From positions 124,001-188,000 of the forward strand of contig JBQTIT010000021.1 of assembly GCA_052387855.1 (NCBI GenBank): 64,000 bases of DNA, read 5' to 3'. Within the stretch, counting starts at the first letter, position 1, and the number at the start of each line of letters is the position of its first letter. Source of the DNA: CAIYZT01 sp052387855. GTDB taxonomy: Bacteria > Pseudomonadota > Alphaproteobacteria > Rhodobacterales > Rhodobacteraceae. The translations under genes were made by a program, and so were the position numbers. A model generated the notes under the pieces. That model was not told the DNA's origin. It was given only the letters and a program-made list of their open reading frames with translations, and did not search any database. This document shows positions 26,282 through 35,465 of this stretch, one piece after another.

Positions 26282-27145
26282 ATGGCCAAGGTGGCATTTC
26301 TGGGGTTGGGCGTCATGGGGTTTCCGATGGCCGGGCATCTTTCCGCCAAGGGGCACCAGGTGACGGTCTACAACCGCAGCCCGGCCAAGGCCGAGGCCTG
26401 GGTTGCCCGCCATGGCGGGACAAGCGCGCCCAGCCCGGCGGCGGCGGCGGCGGGGGCCGATTTCGTGATGGCCTGCGTCGGCAACGATGATGACCTGCGT
26501 TCGGTCTGCCTGGGGCCCGAGGGGGCCTTTGCCGGGATGGGACGGGGGTCGATCCTGGTCGATCACACCACGGTCTCGGCCCGGGTCACGCGCGAGCTGC
26601 ATCAGGTGGCGGCGGGGATGGGGCTCGGCTTTGTCGACGCGCCGGTGTCGGGTGGGCAGGCGGGGGCCGAGAATGGCGCCCTGTCGGTGATGTGCGGCGG
26701 CGGTCAGGCAGAATATGACGCGGCCGAGCCGGTGATCGCGGCCTATGCCCGCATCTGCCGCCGGCTGGGCGAAAGCGGCGCGGGGCAGCTTGCCAAGATG
26801 ATGAACCAGATCTGCATCGCGGGGCTGATGGAGGGCCTGTCCGAGGCGCTGGCCTTTGGCCAGAAGGCCGGGCTCGACGGGGCGGCGGTGGTGGAGGTGA
26901 TCTCGCAGGGGGCCGCCGGCTCTTGGCAGATGGCGAACCGGCACAGGACCATGCTGGAGGACCGCTTTGACTTTGGCTTTGCGGTGGACTGGATGCGCAA
27001 GGATCTGGGCATCTGCCTGGACACGGCCGACCAGATCGGCGCCCGTCTGCCGGTCACGGCGCTGGTGGACCAGTTCTACAAGGATGTGCAACTGATGGGC
27101 GGCGGGCGCGGCGACACATCGAGCCTGATCCGGCGCCTGCGCTGA
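26282..27145 (+). CDS. NAD(P)-dependent dehydrogenase, 3-hydroxyisobutyrate dehydrogenase family
   Basis: Soluble beta-hydroxyacid dehydrogenase of 287 aa. The Rossmann motif G-L-G-V-M-G-F-P-M-A lies at residues 8-17, the substrate-binding D-A-P-V-S-G-G at about 118-124, and the catalytic Lys in G-A-G-Q-L-A-K-M-M-N-Q near 170. The exact substrate (hydroxyisobutyrate, tartronate semialdehyde or succinic semialdehyde) cannot be told. ATG 26282 has GGAGG about 7 nt upstream. Divergent from the penicillin acylase. Confidence 0.87.
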   Translation: MAKVAFLGLGVMGFPMAGHLSAKGHQVTVYNRSPAKAEAWVARHGGTSAPSPAAAAAGADFVMACVGNDDDLRSVCLGPEGAFAGMGRGSILVDHTTVSARVTRELHQVAAGMGLGFVDAPVSGGQAGAENGALSVMCGGGQAEYDAAEPVIAAYARICRRLGESGAGQLAKMMNQICIAGLMEGLSEALAFGQKAGLDGAAVVEVISQGAAGSWQMANRHRTMLEDRFDFGFAVDWMRKDLGICLDTADQIGARLPVTALVDQFYKDVQLMGGGRGDTSSLIRRLR

Positions 27146-27155
27146 GGCGGCGCAG

Positions 27156-27230
27156 GGCGGGGGTTTCACACCCCCGCGCCGGCCCGACACGGACCGGCTG
27201 CCCCCGTGGGATATTTGTCCACAGGGGATG
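27156..27230 (-). repeat. Palindromic intergenic repeat, copy 2 (inverted)
   Basis: Reverse complement of the 23641-23710 element, with a CGGGGGT/ACCCCCG hairpin at 27158-27176 and CACAGGGGATG at 27220-27230. Only the short middle part differs. It lies between the convergent ends of the 26282 and 27246 genes. Confidence 0.75.
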
Positions 27231-27245
27231 AGGCAAGGGGGGCTT

Positions 27246-27812
27246 TCAGGGTATGATGCGGGTGTATTTGGTGCCGGCCAGCGAGGCGCCGGCGATCAGG
27301 CCCTGCTGGCCATAGACCAGGGCGATCACCTCGCCCAGCTCGTTGGTCTGCTTGCCGGCGCTGGCGCCATCGGTGAAGGTGGCATAGCGCAGGTCGGCCG
27401 AGGCGGCCCAGCCGCTGCCGCTGCGGAAATCGGCGAGGGCGGATTCGGTCATGAAGAAGAGCGCATGCGCGAACTGCTGCGCGCCGATCTGCAGGCCGAC
27501 CGAGGCCCGGGTGGCCGAATAGTAATCGACCGTGGCCCCGCCGATGCGCAGCGCCCCGCGGCCGAAGGCGCCGCCAAAGATGAATCCCGCCTCGGTCACG
27601 AGCGGCATGTAGAGGATGCCGGCCGCGCGGCTGACGAGGTCCTGGGTGCCCGCGTGGTTCTGCAACAGATAGTCGCGCGAGGCGTCGACCCGCGCGTCGA
27701 TCTCGGCCGCGCCGTCCGAGCCGACGCCATTGCCCTCGATCCCGCCCGCGCAGGCCGACAGCACAAGGCTGGCCCCGCCGGCCGCAAAAATCCAACGTCT
27801 GGTGATGTCCAT
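27246..27812 (-). CDS. YSC84/SYLF-domain lipoprotein
   Basis: 188-aa predicted lipoprotein: signal peptide with lipobox L-S-A-C (Cys about residue 21) and then a SYLF/YSC84-type domain seen in G-I-L-Y-M-P-L-V, G-F-I-F-G-G-A-F-G-R-G-A-L and V-G-L-Q-I-G-A-Q-Q. SYLF domains bind lipids in eukaryotes; the bacterial role is unknown. I use ATG 27812 (MDITRRWIF) with AGGGG upstream rather than the ATG 20 codons earlier, because the signal peptide then starts normally. Confidence 0.82.
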   Translation of the reverse strand: MDITRRWIFAAGGASLVLSACAGGIEGNGVGSDGAAEIDARVDASRDYLLQNHAGTQDLVSRAAGILYMPLVTEAGFIFGGAFGRGALRIGGATVDYYSATRASVGLQIGAQQFAHALFFMTESALADFRSGSGWAASADLRYATFTDGASAGKQTNELGEVIALVYGQQGLIAGASLAGTKYTRIIP

Positions 27813-27920
27813 GATCAAAGCCCCTTGCCTCAACGGGGCTCTGCTGGCCCCTGCGCCTTTAGTATAAGGCACTTGGCCGGGCTTGTCATGCCCGCCGCGC
27901 GGATCGGCGGGAGCTTGCCG

Positions 27921-28928
27921 TCAGGCGCGCCCCGCCCGGATCGCCCGCGCCGCATCCAGCGCGAAATAGGTCAGCACCCCATCGCAGCCGGCCCGGCGAA
28001 AGGCCATCAGGCTTTCCAGCATCGCGCGTTCGCCGTCGATCCAGCCGTTCCGTGCGGCGGCCTGGATCATCGCGTATTCGCCGCTGACCTGATAGGCAAA
28101 GGTCGGGGCGCCGAAGGCGTCCTTGACCCGGCGCACGACGTCGAGATAGGGCAGGCCGGGCTTGACCATGACCATGTCCGCCCCCTCGGCCAGATCGCGC
28201 TGGACAAGGCGCAGCGCCTCGTCCGAATTGGCCGGGTTCATCTGGTAGGTCTTCTTGTCGCCCTTGAGCGTGCCCGAGGCGCCGACCGCGTCGCGGAAGG
28301 GGCCGTAGAAGGCGCTGGCGTATTTGGCGGCATAGGACATGATCGCGACATTCTGGTGCCCGGCGCCTTCGAGCGCGCGGCGGATCGCGCCGATGCGCCC
28401 GTCCATCATGTCCGAGGGGCCGATGATGTCGGCGCCGCTTTCCGCCTGGGCCAGCGCCTGGCGCACCAGCGCCTCGACCGTCTCGTCGTTCAGCACCACG
28501 CCGTCGCGCACCAACCCGTCATGGCCTAGCGCGTTGTAGGGATCAAGCGCGACATCGGTCATCACCGCGATCTGCGGCACCTCGGCCTTGATGGCGCGGA
28601 TGGCGCGGTTGGTCAGGTTGTCGGGGTTCCAGGCCTCTTCGCAGCCGACCGTGCGCAGCGCCATCTCGGTATAGGGAAAGAGGCAGATGGCGGGGATGCC
28701 AAGCGCCGCCGCCTCTTCGGCCGCGCGCACCGCCAGATCGACCGAGAGCCGCGCCACGCCGGGCATCGAGGGGATGGGCTCGCTGAGGGCCTTGCCCTCG
28801 CGCAGGAAGACCGGCCAGATCAGATCGCCGAGGCTGAGGCTGTTTTCCTGCGCCAGCGCGCGCAGCGCGGCCGAGGATTTCAGCCGGCGGTGGCGCGTCA
28901 GCGGATGGGGGGCGTGGACAGGGTGCAT
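27921..28928 (-). CDS. hemB: Delta-aminolevulinic acid dehydratase
   Basis: Joins two aminolevulinate molecules to porphobilinogen in tetrapyrrole synthesis. Catalytic lysines are in S-Y-A-A-K-Y-A-S and M-V-K-P-G-L-P. The cysteine zinc site of other HemB proteins is replaced by D-V-A-L-D-P-Y-N-A-L-G-H-D-G, as in the metal-independent Rhodobacter enzyme. The start is ATG 28928 (MHPVHAPHPL), giving 335 aa; the long open frame upstream crosses the divergent gene. It lies 108 nt downstream of the YSC84 gene. Confidence 0.95.
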   Translation of the reverse strand: MHPVHAPHPLTRHRRLKSSAALRALAQENSLSLGDLIWPVFLREGKALSEPIPSMPGVARLSVDLAVRAAEEAAALGIPAICLFPYTEMALRTVGCEEAWNPDNLTNRAIRAIKAEVPQIAVMTDVALDPYNALGHDGLVRDGVVLNDETVEALVRQALAQAESGADIIGPSDMMDGRIGAIRRALEGAGHQNVAIMSYAAKYASAFYGPFRDAVGASGTLKGDKKTYQMNPANSDEALRLVQRDLAEGADMVMVKPGLPYLDVVRRVKDAFGAPTFAYQVSGEYAMIQAAARNGWIDGERAMLESLMAFRRAGCDGVLTYFALDAARAIRAGRA

Positions 28929-29033
28929 GCGCCGGCCTTTGGCAAAAGGGCTTGAGTTCCGACCCCTGTCCTGCCATGGAAAGCGCAAAGTCTCAAGCCG
29001 GCGCTTGGGCGGCCGGGACAGAGGGTTTGGCGC

Positions 29034-29558
29034 TTGGATCTGGTTCAACTCATCTTTGAACTGATCGACATGCGGTCCTTTTCGAACCTGTGGTACTGGA
29101 TTGGCCTGGGCGTGATCTGGTCCTCGGCCAGCCATTGGGTGCTGGGCGTGCCCCATGACGTGATCCAGCGGGCCCGGCGCGAGCGCGGTCAGGCGCTTGA
29201 GGATCTTGAGACGCTGGTGCGCATCAATGTCACGCGCCTCTTGTTCATCGCCCGCGTCTCGGGCACCTTTGTGGTGGCGGGAATTTTCTTTGTGACGACG
29301 ACGCTTGGCCTTTTGGCCTTTGTCTATGACGTCGAAGTTGCCAGCGCGCTGCTGTTCATCCTGGTGCCTTTGACGGTGCTCGGGGGCCTGTCGCTGCGTG
29401 CGGCGATGCGGATCGCGGCGGGCGAGGGGCAGGGAGAGGCGCTGTTCCGCCGTCTGTTCCGGCACCGGCTGGTCACACAGGTGCTGGGAATGCTGGCGAT
29501 CTTCGTGACATCGCTGTTCGGAATGTGGCACAACCTTCAACTCCTGGTCCCGCGCTAA
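29034..29558 (+). CDS. Integral membrane protein, unknown function
   Basis: 174-aa protein with four predicted membrane helices (about 20-35, 75-95, 100-120 and 148-168), the first pair separated by a basic loop R-A-R-R-E-R. Start TTG 29034 has an AGAGGG-like site upstream; ATG 29070 (MRSFSNLWYW) is an equally possible start. It runs directly into mfd with one base between. I recall relatives being labelled as SufBCD-complex components, but nothing in the sequence supports that, so the function is left open. Confidence 0.75.
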   Translation: MDLVQLIFELIDMRSFSNLWYWIGLGVIWSSASHWVLGVPHDVIQRARRERGQALEDLETLVRINVTRLLFIARVSGTFVVAGIFFVTTTLGLLAFVYDVEVASALLFILVPLTVLGGLSLRAAMRIAAGEGQGEALFRRLFRHRLVTQVLGMLAIFVTSLFGMWHNLQLLVPR

Positions 29559-29559
29559 G

Positions 29560-32500
29560 ATGCCGTCCCACCCCGTGATGCTTGGCGGCGCCCCCGAGGG
29601 CTTTGACGCGCGTCTGGTTGCGCGCGAACTGGCGCGGGGGGCGGCCGTCATCCACATCGCGCGCGATGACCGGCGGGCCGAGGCGATGCGGCAAGCCCTG
29701 GCGGTGATGGCGCCCGAGGTGGCGGTGCTGGACTTTCCCGCCTGGGACTGTCTGCCCTATGACCGCATCTCGCCCAATCCGCTGATCGCGGCGCGCCGGA
29801 TGTCAACGCTGGCCGCCCTGGCCAGCGGGCTGGCGCGGCCCTTTGTCCTGCTGACCACGCTCGGCGCCGCCACCCAGCGCGTTCCGGCGCCCGAGGTGAT
29901 GCAGCATGCCTCGCTGGTGGCGCAGGTGGGCGACAGGGTGGACGAGTCCCGGCTGAAGGGGTTTCTGGCCCGCATGGGGTTTACCCCGGCCTCAAGCGTG
30001 GCCGAGCCGGGGGATTATGCGATCCGGGGCGGGATCGTCGACATCTTTCCGCCGGGCAACCTTGGCCCGGTGCGGCTGGACTTCTTCGGCGATCAGCTTG
30101 ACGGGGCGCGCCGGTTTGACCCGATCAGCCAGCGCACGGTGGAAAGGCTGTCGCGGGTCGAGTTTGCCCCGATGTCCGAAATCATCCTGGACGCGGCCGC
30201 GATCAGCCGGTTTCGCCAGAACTACCGGGTGGAATTCGGGGCAGGGGGGGCCGAGGACCCGCTTTATGCCGCCGTCACCGCCGGGCGCAAGCATCAGGGG
30301 ATGGAGCATTGGCTGCCCTTCTTTCACGAAAGGCTGGGCACGGTCTTTGACTATCTGCCCGGCGCCTCGGTGATGCTGGACGACCGGCTGGATGCCGCCC
30401 GGCGCGCCCGCTGGGAGGGGATCGAGGACCAGTACGACGCCCGCCGCGAGGCGATGGCGGCGCGCGGGCGGATGGATTCGGTCTACAAGCCCGTCCCGCC
30501 CGGCCTGCTTTACCTGGACGAGGCCGGCTGGGATCAGGCGCTGGACGGGCGCCGCGTGATCCGGCTGGTGCCGCAGGGCCTGCCGCCCGGTCCGGGTGTT
30601 CTGGACGCGGGCGCGCGCGCAGGGCGCAGCTTTGCCCCCGAGCGGGTTCAGGAAAACGCCAACCTTTTCGGGGCCCTGGCCGATCACATTCGTGAAGAGC
30701 TGACCCGCGCGCAGGTGGTGATCGCCGCCTATTCCGAGGGCGCGCGCGAGCGGATGGCGGGGCTCTTGCAAGAGCAGGGCCTTGTGGGCGCCCGACCGGT
30801 CCGCGACTTTCGCGAGGTGCCAGAGGGGCGCGGCGGGCTTTTCCTGATGGTCTGGCCGCTAGAGGCCGGCTTTGCCGCGCCCGGGCTGACCGTGATTTCC
30901 GAACAGGACGTTCTGGGCGAGCGGATGACCGCCAAGCCGCGCAAGCGGCGCAAGGCCGAGAACTTTCTGCGCGACGCCGATACCCTGACGCCCGGCGATC
31001 TGGTGGTGCATGTCGAACATGGCGTCGGTCGCTATCTGGGGCTGGAGACGATCACCGCGCTTGGCGCGCCGCACGCCTGCGTCGCGCTCGAATATGCCGA
31101 GGGCGCCAAGCTGTACCTTCCGGTGGAGAATATCGAGCTTCTCAGCCGCTTTGGCCACGAAGAGGGGCTGCTCGACAAGCTTGGCAGCGGCGCCTGGCAG
31201 GCCAGAAAGGCGCGGCTCAAGCAGCGCATCAAGGACATCGCCGACCGGCTGATGCGCATCGCGGCCGAACGCGCGCTGCGCCACGCCCCGGTGCTGCAAG
31301 CGCCCCATTCCATCTGGGAATCCTTCGCCGCCCGCTTTCCCTATCAGGAAACCGACGACCAGCTTGCCGCCATCGCCGATGTGGTCACCGACCTTGAAAA
31401 GGGTGCGCCAATGGATCGGCTGGTGGTCGGTGATGTCGGTTTCGGCAAGACCGAGGTGGCGATGCGGGCGGCCTTTGTCGCGGCGCTGTCGGGGATGCAG
31501 GTGGCGGTGATCTGCCCGACGACCCTGCTCGCCCGCCAGCACTATCGCAGCTTTGCCGAGCGTTTCCGGGGCTTTCCGGTGTCGGTTCGCCCCCTGTCGC
31601 GCTTTGTCGGCGCCAAGGAGGCGGCCCAGACCCGCGCCTTGATGGCCGAGGGGCGGGTCGACATCGTGGTCGGCACCCATGCGCTCTTGGCCAAGGGGAT
31701 CGCCTTCAAGAGCCTTGGCCTCTTGATCATCGACGAAGAGCAGCATTTCGGCGTCACCCACAAGGAGCGCCTGAAAGAGATGCGGTCAGAGGTGCATGTT
31801 CTGACCCTGACCGCGACGCCGATCCCGCGCACCTTGCAGCTTTCGCTCAGCGGGGTGCGGGATCTGTCGATCATCGCGACCCCGCCGGTGGACCGGCTGG
31901 CGATCCGCACCTATGTCAGCGAGTTCGACGGCGTCACCCTGCGCGAGGCGCTGTTGCGCGAGCATCATCGCGGCGGGCAAAGCTTTTATGTCGTCCCCCG
32001 CATCGCCGATCTGCCAGAGGTCGAGGATTTCCTGAAAACCCATGTGCCCGAGGTTTCGGTGATCGTGGCGCATGGCCAGATGGCGGCCGGGGATCTGGAC
32101 CAGCGGATGAACGATTTCTACGACGGCAAGGCCGATGTGCTTTTGGCCACCAGCATCGTGGAGAGCGGGCTCGACATTCCGTCGGCCAACACCATGATCA
32201 TCCACCGCGCCGACATGTTCGGCCTGTCGCAGCTTTACCAGATCCGGGGCCGGGTCGGGCGCGCCAAGACGCGGGCCTATTGCTATCTGACCACGCGGCC
32301 GCGCGCGCCGCTGACACCGCAGGCGGCGCGTCGGCTCAAGCTTTTGGTCTCGCTGGACAATCTTGGCGCGGGGTTCAATCTGGCCAGCCACGATCTTGAC
32401 CTGCGCGGCGCTGGAAACCTCTTGGGCGAAGAGCAGTCCGGCCACATCCGCGAGGTTGGCTATGAGCTTTACCAGCAGATGCTGGAGGACACGATCGCGC

Positions 32501-33015
32501 GGCTGAAGTCAGGCGAGCTTTCAGGCCCCGCCGCGCTGGACGACGACTGGTCGCCCACCATCAACCTCGGTGTGCCGGTCATGATCCCCGACGCCTATGT
32601 CACCGATCTGGACGTGCGGCTGGGGCTTTACCGGCGCCTGTCGGGCCTGGCCACCAAGGCCGAGCTTGAGGGCTTCGCCGCCGAGCTGATCGACCGCTTC
32701 GGGCCGATGCCGAAAGAGGTGAACACCCTGATGCTGGTGGTGCGGATCAAGGCGATGTGCAAGCGCGCCGGCATCCGGCGGCTTGACGTCGGGCCCAAGG
32801 GCGCGACCGTGCAGTTTCACGGTGACAAGTTCGCCAATCCCGCCGGTCTGGTCGAATTCCTGCGCGCGCAGGGGGCGGCGGCGCGCGTGCAGGCCAACAA
32901 GATCGTGCTGCAGGGCGAGATGAAGACCGAAGCCGACCGCATCCGCGGCGCCTTCAACATCGCGCGGGACCTGGCCGAGGCGGCCCGCGCCGGGACGGCC
33001 AAGGCAAAGGGCTGA
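29560..33015 (+). CDS. mfd: Transcription-repair coupling factor
   Basis: ATP-dependent translocase that removes stalled RNA polymerase and recruits UvrA. 1151 aa, the usual size. Order of domains: UvrB-like N part (residues 1-350), RNA polymerase-interacting CarD-like domain (G-D-L-V-V-H-V-E-H-G-V-G-R-Y near 480), then the RecG-type motor with G-D-V-G-F-G-K-T-E and D-E-E-Q-H-F-G, and the C-terminal TRCF domain. ATG at 29560 follows the preceding gene by one base, so the two are cotranscribed. Confidence 0.97.
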   Translation: MPSHPVMLGGAPEGFDARLVARELARGAAVIHIARDDRRAEAMRQALAVMAPEVAVLDFPAWDCLPYDRISPNPLIAARRMSTLAALASGLARPFVLLTTLGAATQRVPAPEVMQHASLVAQVGDRVDESRLKGFLARMGFTPASSVAEPGDYAIRGGIVDIFPPGNLGPVRLDFFGDQLDGARRFDPISQRTVERLSRVEFAPMSEIILDAAAISRFRQNYRVEFGAGGAEDPLYAAVTAGRKHQGMEHWLPFFHERLGTVFDYLPGASVMLDDRLDAARRARWEGIEDQYDARREAMAARGRMDSVYKPVPPGLLYLDEAGWDQALDGRRVIRLVPQGLPPGPGVLDAGARAGRSFAPERVQENANLFGALADHIREELTRAQVVIAAYSEGARERMAGLLQEQGLVGARPVRDFREVPEGRGGLFLMVWPLEAGFAAPGLTVISEQDVLGERMTAKPRKRRKAENFLRDADTLTPGDLVVHVEHGVGRYLGLETITALGAPHACVALEYAEGAKLYLPVENIELLSRFGHEEGLLDKLGSGAWQARKARLKQRIKDIADRLMRIAAERALRHAPVLQAPHSIWESFAARFPYQETDDQLAAIADVVTDLEKGAPMDRLVVGDVGFGKTEVAMRAAFVAALSGMQVAVICPTTLLARQHYRSFAERFRGFPVSVRPLSRFVGAKEAAQTRALMAEGRVDIVVGTHALLAKGIAFKSLGLLIIDEEQHFGVTHKERLKEMRSEVHVLTLTATPIPRTLQLSLSGVRDLSIIATPPVDRLAIRTYVSEFDGVTLREALLREHHRGGQSFYVVPRIADLPEVEDFLKTHVPEVSVIVAHGQMAAGDLDQRMNDFYDGKADVLLATSIVESGLDIPSANTMIIHRADMFGLSQLYQIRGRVGRAKTRAYCYLTTRPRAPLTPQAARRLKLLVSLDNLGAGFNLASHDLDLRGAGNLLGEEQSGHIREVGYELYQQMLEDTIARLKSGELSGPAALDDDWSPTINLGVPVMIPDAYVTDLDVRLGLYRRLSGLATKAELEGFAAELIDRFGPMPKEVNTLMLVVRIKAMCKRAGIRRLDVGPKGATVQFHGDKFANPAGLVEFLRAQGAAARVQANKIVLQGEMKTEADRIRGAFNIARDLAEAARAGTAKAKG

Positions 33016-33035
33016 GGACGGAAGAACGCGAACGG

Positions 33036-33600
33036 TCGGGTGGGACAGGAAACGCAGCGCGTTTTCCCGCTTGAGGCGGACATGTCGGGGTGACCCGTTC
33101 CGCTGAGATGACAGAGGCCGGCGCCCGACCGGGGCGGATTCGCATGACCTCGGCAATAGCCTCGGCCAATTCGGGCGGAGAAGAAAACGCACCGCGTTTT
33201 ACCGCCCGTGTAGGAACGCGCCCGATAAACCGGGTCCGCATAAATGAAAGAGGCCAGCGCCCGACCCGGGCGGGTGCGGAGCGCCCGCCATGGGCGGGTC
33301 GGGCGCTGGCCGAGGGCCTTTGGCCCTCGGCCGGGAATGTTGACAGGTTCCCACATGACCTCGGCCATGGCCTCGGCCAAAGTCGGGCGGGGAAGGCCAA
33401 GGGGAGACCCGTTCCGCATAAGTGTCAGCGGCCAGCGCCTGCCGGGGGGTGATGAAGGATCAAAAAAGGTCCAGTGGACCTTTTCCCCGAAGAACGCCCG
33501 CCCCGCTGGCGGGCCGGGTGGGCAGGCGCTGGCCGAGGGCCTTTTTGGCCCTCGGCCGGGATGGGGCGGGCGGCATCGCATGACCTCTGCGCGTGCCTCG
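33036..33600. repeat. Cluster of three palindromic intergenic repeat units
   Basis: The 600-nt gap between mfd and the convergent MFS gene holds no convincing gene but three related units (about 33092-33178, 33226-33392 and 33404-33598). Each has a GTTCCGC- or GTCCGC-like start, GGCCAGCGCC or GGCCGGCGCC, and a CATGACCTC(G/T)GC motif near its end. Units 2 and 3 also have the hairpin GAGGGCC(T)nGGCCCTC. Unit 3 contains the palindrome AAAAGGTCC-AGT-GGACCTTTT (33464-33484). AAACGC/GCGTTT palindromes occur at about 33049-33064 and 33185-33199. A fourth unit lies at 38656-38886. Confidence 0.8.
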
Positions 33601-33615
33601 CACCCCCTGACGCCC

Positions 33616-34824
33616 CTATCCCCGCCCCTCGGGCAGCCCCAGGCGCACCAGCGCCAGCGCGAGGGCGGCAAGCACCGTCACCCCGCCGATCAGCGGCAGC
33701 GGCGTGCCGTCGAACATCAGCCCGACCGGCACCGCCAGCAGGACCGAGACGACCGTCGCGACCGAGGACATCACAGAGGCGGCAAGGCCGGCGATATGGC
33801 CCAGCGGCTCCATCGCCAGGGCGTTCAGGTTGCCCATGGTGGTGCCCATCATCCCGAACAACCCGACCAGCCAGACCACGAACAAGGCCAGCGCGGCCGT
33901 GCCCGTCAGCGCCCCGGTGGCGAACAGGGCCCAGAGCGCCAGCGACAGGCAAAGCTGACCGCCATAGCTCCACAGCAGCATCCGGCGCATGCCCACCCGC
34001 ATCACCCCGCGCGCGTTGATGAACCCGCCCGACATCGACAACAGGGCGACGATGGCGAACCACATCGCAAAGCGGTCCCCCTGACCCAGGAAACGGTCAA
34101 AGATGCCCTGGATCGACGAAAGCGTGGCAAAGAGCATCCCCAGTGTCAGCGACTGCACCAGCATCGACACGGCGGTGCCCTTGTGGACGAACATCTCGGC
34201 CGTGGCGGCGGCCAGCGTGCCCAGGCGCAGCGGGCGGCGGCGCGCGGGGGCCAGCGTTTCGGGCTGGCGCAGGCCGAACCACAGCGCGCAGAGCCCGGCA
34301 AAGACCAGATAGGCCAGAAAGATCGCCTGCCAGCCGGCGAGCAGCATCACGCCAAGACCCAGAAAGGGCGCGGCGGCCGGAACTGTGGTAAAGATCATCT
34401 GCGCAAAGGACACGATCCGCGCCATCTGCCGCCCCGAATAAAGATCGCGCACGATGGCCATGCTGACGGTGCGCGGCGCCGCCACGCCCAGGCCCTGCAA
34501 GATGCGCGCCGCGAGCAGCATCTCAAGGCTGGGCGCCAGGTAACACATCAGCGCGCCGACCGCATAAAGCCCAAGCCCGGCAAGCACCACCGGCTTGCGG
34601 CCGAAGGCGTCGGACAGGGGGCCGGTAAACAGCGTTCCCAGCCCCATGCCAAAGACAAAGGCGGTGACCACAAGCGGCGCCCGGTTCAGATCCTGCGGCG
34701 ACAGGGCCTGACCGATCGCTGGCAGCGCCGGCAGCATCGCGTCGATCGACAGTGCCACCGTCGCCAGCAGCAGCGCGATCAGGGCGATGAATTCGCCCTG
34801 GGGCAGGGGTCTTGCGGGTGCCAT
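33616..34824 (-). CDS. MFS multidrug efflux transporter, Bcr/CflA type
   Basis: 402-aa protein with about 12 membrane helices. The drug:proton antiporter motif G-P-L-S-D-A-F-G-R-K-P lies in the loop after helix 2, and A-R-I-L-Q-G-L-G follows in helix 4. The start is ATG 34824 (MAPARPLPQGEF), which overlaps the stop of the FrnE-like gene as TGATG; the long open frame upstream is in another gene. Its substrate cannot be deduced. Last gene of a four-gene minus-strand run with the FrnE-like protein, AMP-forming ligase and entericidin-like peptide. Confidence 0.85.
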   Translation of the reverse strand: MAPARPLPQGEFIALIALLLATVALSIDAMLPALPAIGQALSPQDLNRAPLVVTAFVFGMGLGTLFTGPLSDAFGRKPVVLAGLGLYAVGALMCYLAPSLEMLLAARILQGLGVAAPRTVSMAIVRDLYSGRQMARIVSFAQMIFTTVPAAAPFLGLGVMLLAGWQAIFLAYLVFAGLCALWFGLRQPETLAPARRRPLRLGTLAAATAEMFVHKGTAVSMLVQSLTLGMLFATLSSIQGIFDRFLGQGDRFAMWFAIVALLSMSGGFINARGVMRVGMRRMLLWSYGGQLCLSLALWALFATGALTGTAALALFVVWLVGLFGMMGTTMGNLNALAMEPLGHIAGLAASVMSSVATVVSVLLAVPVGLMFDGTPLPLIGGVTVLAALALALVRLGLPEGRG

Positions 34825-35465
34825 CAGGACTGGCCCGCCTGCTGCATCAGCTCTTTGATGATCTGGCTCCAGACCTCGGGCGGCTGGGCGCCAGAGACCA
34901 CATAGTGCCGCGCGATCAGAAAGGTCGGCACCGCCTGCACGCCACGCGAACGGGCCGAGGCGTCGCGCGCCGCGATGTCCGCCGCATCGGCGTCGCTTTG
35001 CAGAAGGCGCAAGGTGACGCCCCGGTCCATGCCGCATTCGCCGGCGATGTCGGCCAGAACCTCGGCCGCGCCGATGTCGCGCCCCTCGGACCAATAGGCG
35101 CGAAACAGGGCGGCGACCACCTCGGCCTGCCGCCCCTCCAGCCCGGCCCAATGGATCAGCCGGTGCGCATCCAGCGTGTTGGGCACCAAAGAGGGCGCCG
35201 AGGGGTCAAGATCCGCCCCCGCCTTGGCAGCAAACTCGCGCAGGCGCTCGTCGATGGCCTTCAGCCGGTCGGTGCCGCCGAACGCGGCCGCCAGGTACTC
35301 GGCCCGCCCCATGCCGCCGGCGGGCATGTCGGGGTTGAGCTGAAAGGGATGCCATTCCACCGCAAAGGGATGGCCCGGGTGCCGGGCCAGCGCGCGGTCA
35401 AGGTTGGTCTTGCCGATCAGGCACCAGGGGCAGACCGGATCGGAGAAGACATCAAGACGGATCAT
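34824..35465 (-). CDS. DsbA-family oxidoreductase, FrnE-like
   Basis: 213-aa thioredoxin-fold protein without signal peptide, so cytoplasmic. The active site C-P-W-C is at residues 12-15 in S-D-P-V-C-P-W-C-L-I-G-K, with the cis-Pro region V-Q-A-V-P-T-F-L near 170. The arrangement matches FrnE/2-hydroxychromene isomerase-like DsbA relatives. ATG 35465 overlaps the upstream ligase stop by ATGA. Confidence 0.88.
   Translation of the reverse strand: MIRLDVFSDPVCPWCLIGKTNLDRALARHPGHPFAVEWHPFQLNPDMPAGGMGRAEYLAAAFGGTDRLKAIDERLREFAAKAGADLDPSAPSLVPNTLDAHRLIHWAGLEGRQAEVVAALFRAYWSEGRDIGAAEVLADIAGECGMDRGVTLRLLQSDADAADIAARDASARSRGVQAVPTFLIARHYVVSGAQPPEVWSQIIKELMQQAGQS

Noticed and set aside
33244..34905. 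553-codon plus-strand frame over the repeat cluster and the MFS gene
   Set aside because: Its first part is repeat DNA and the rest is antisense to a membrane transporter; composition is Gln/Arg/His-rich shadow type.
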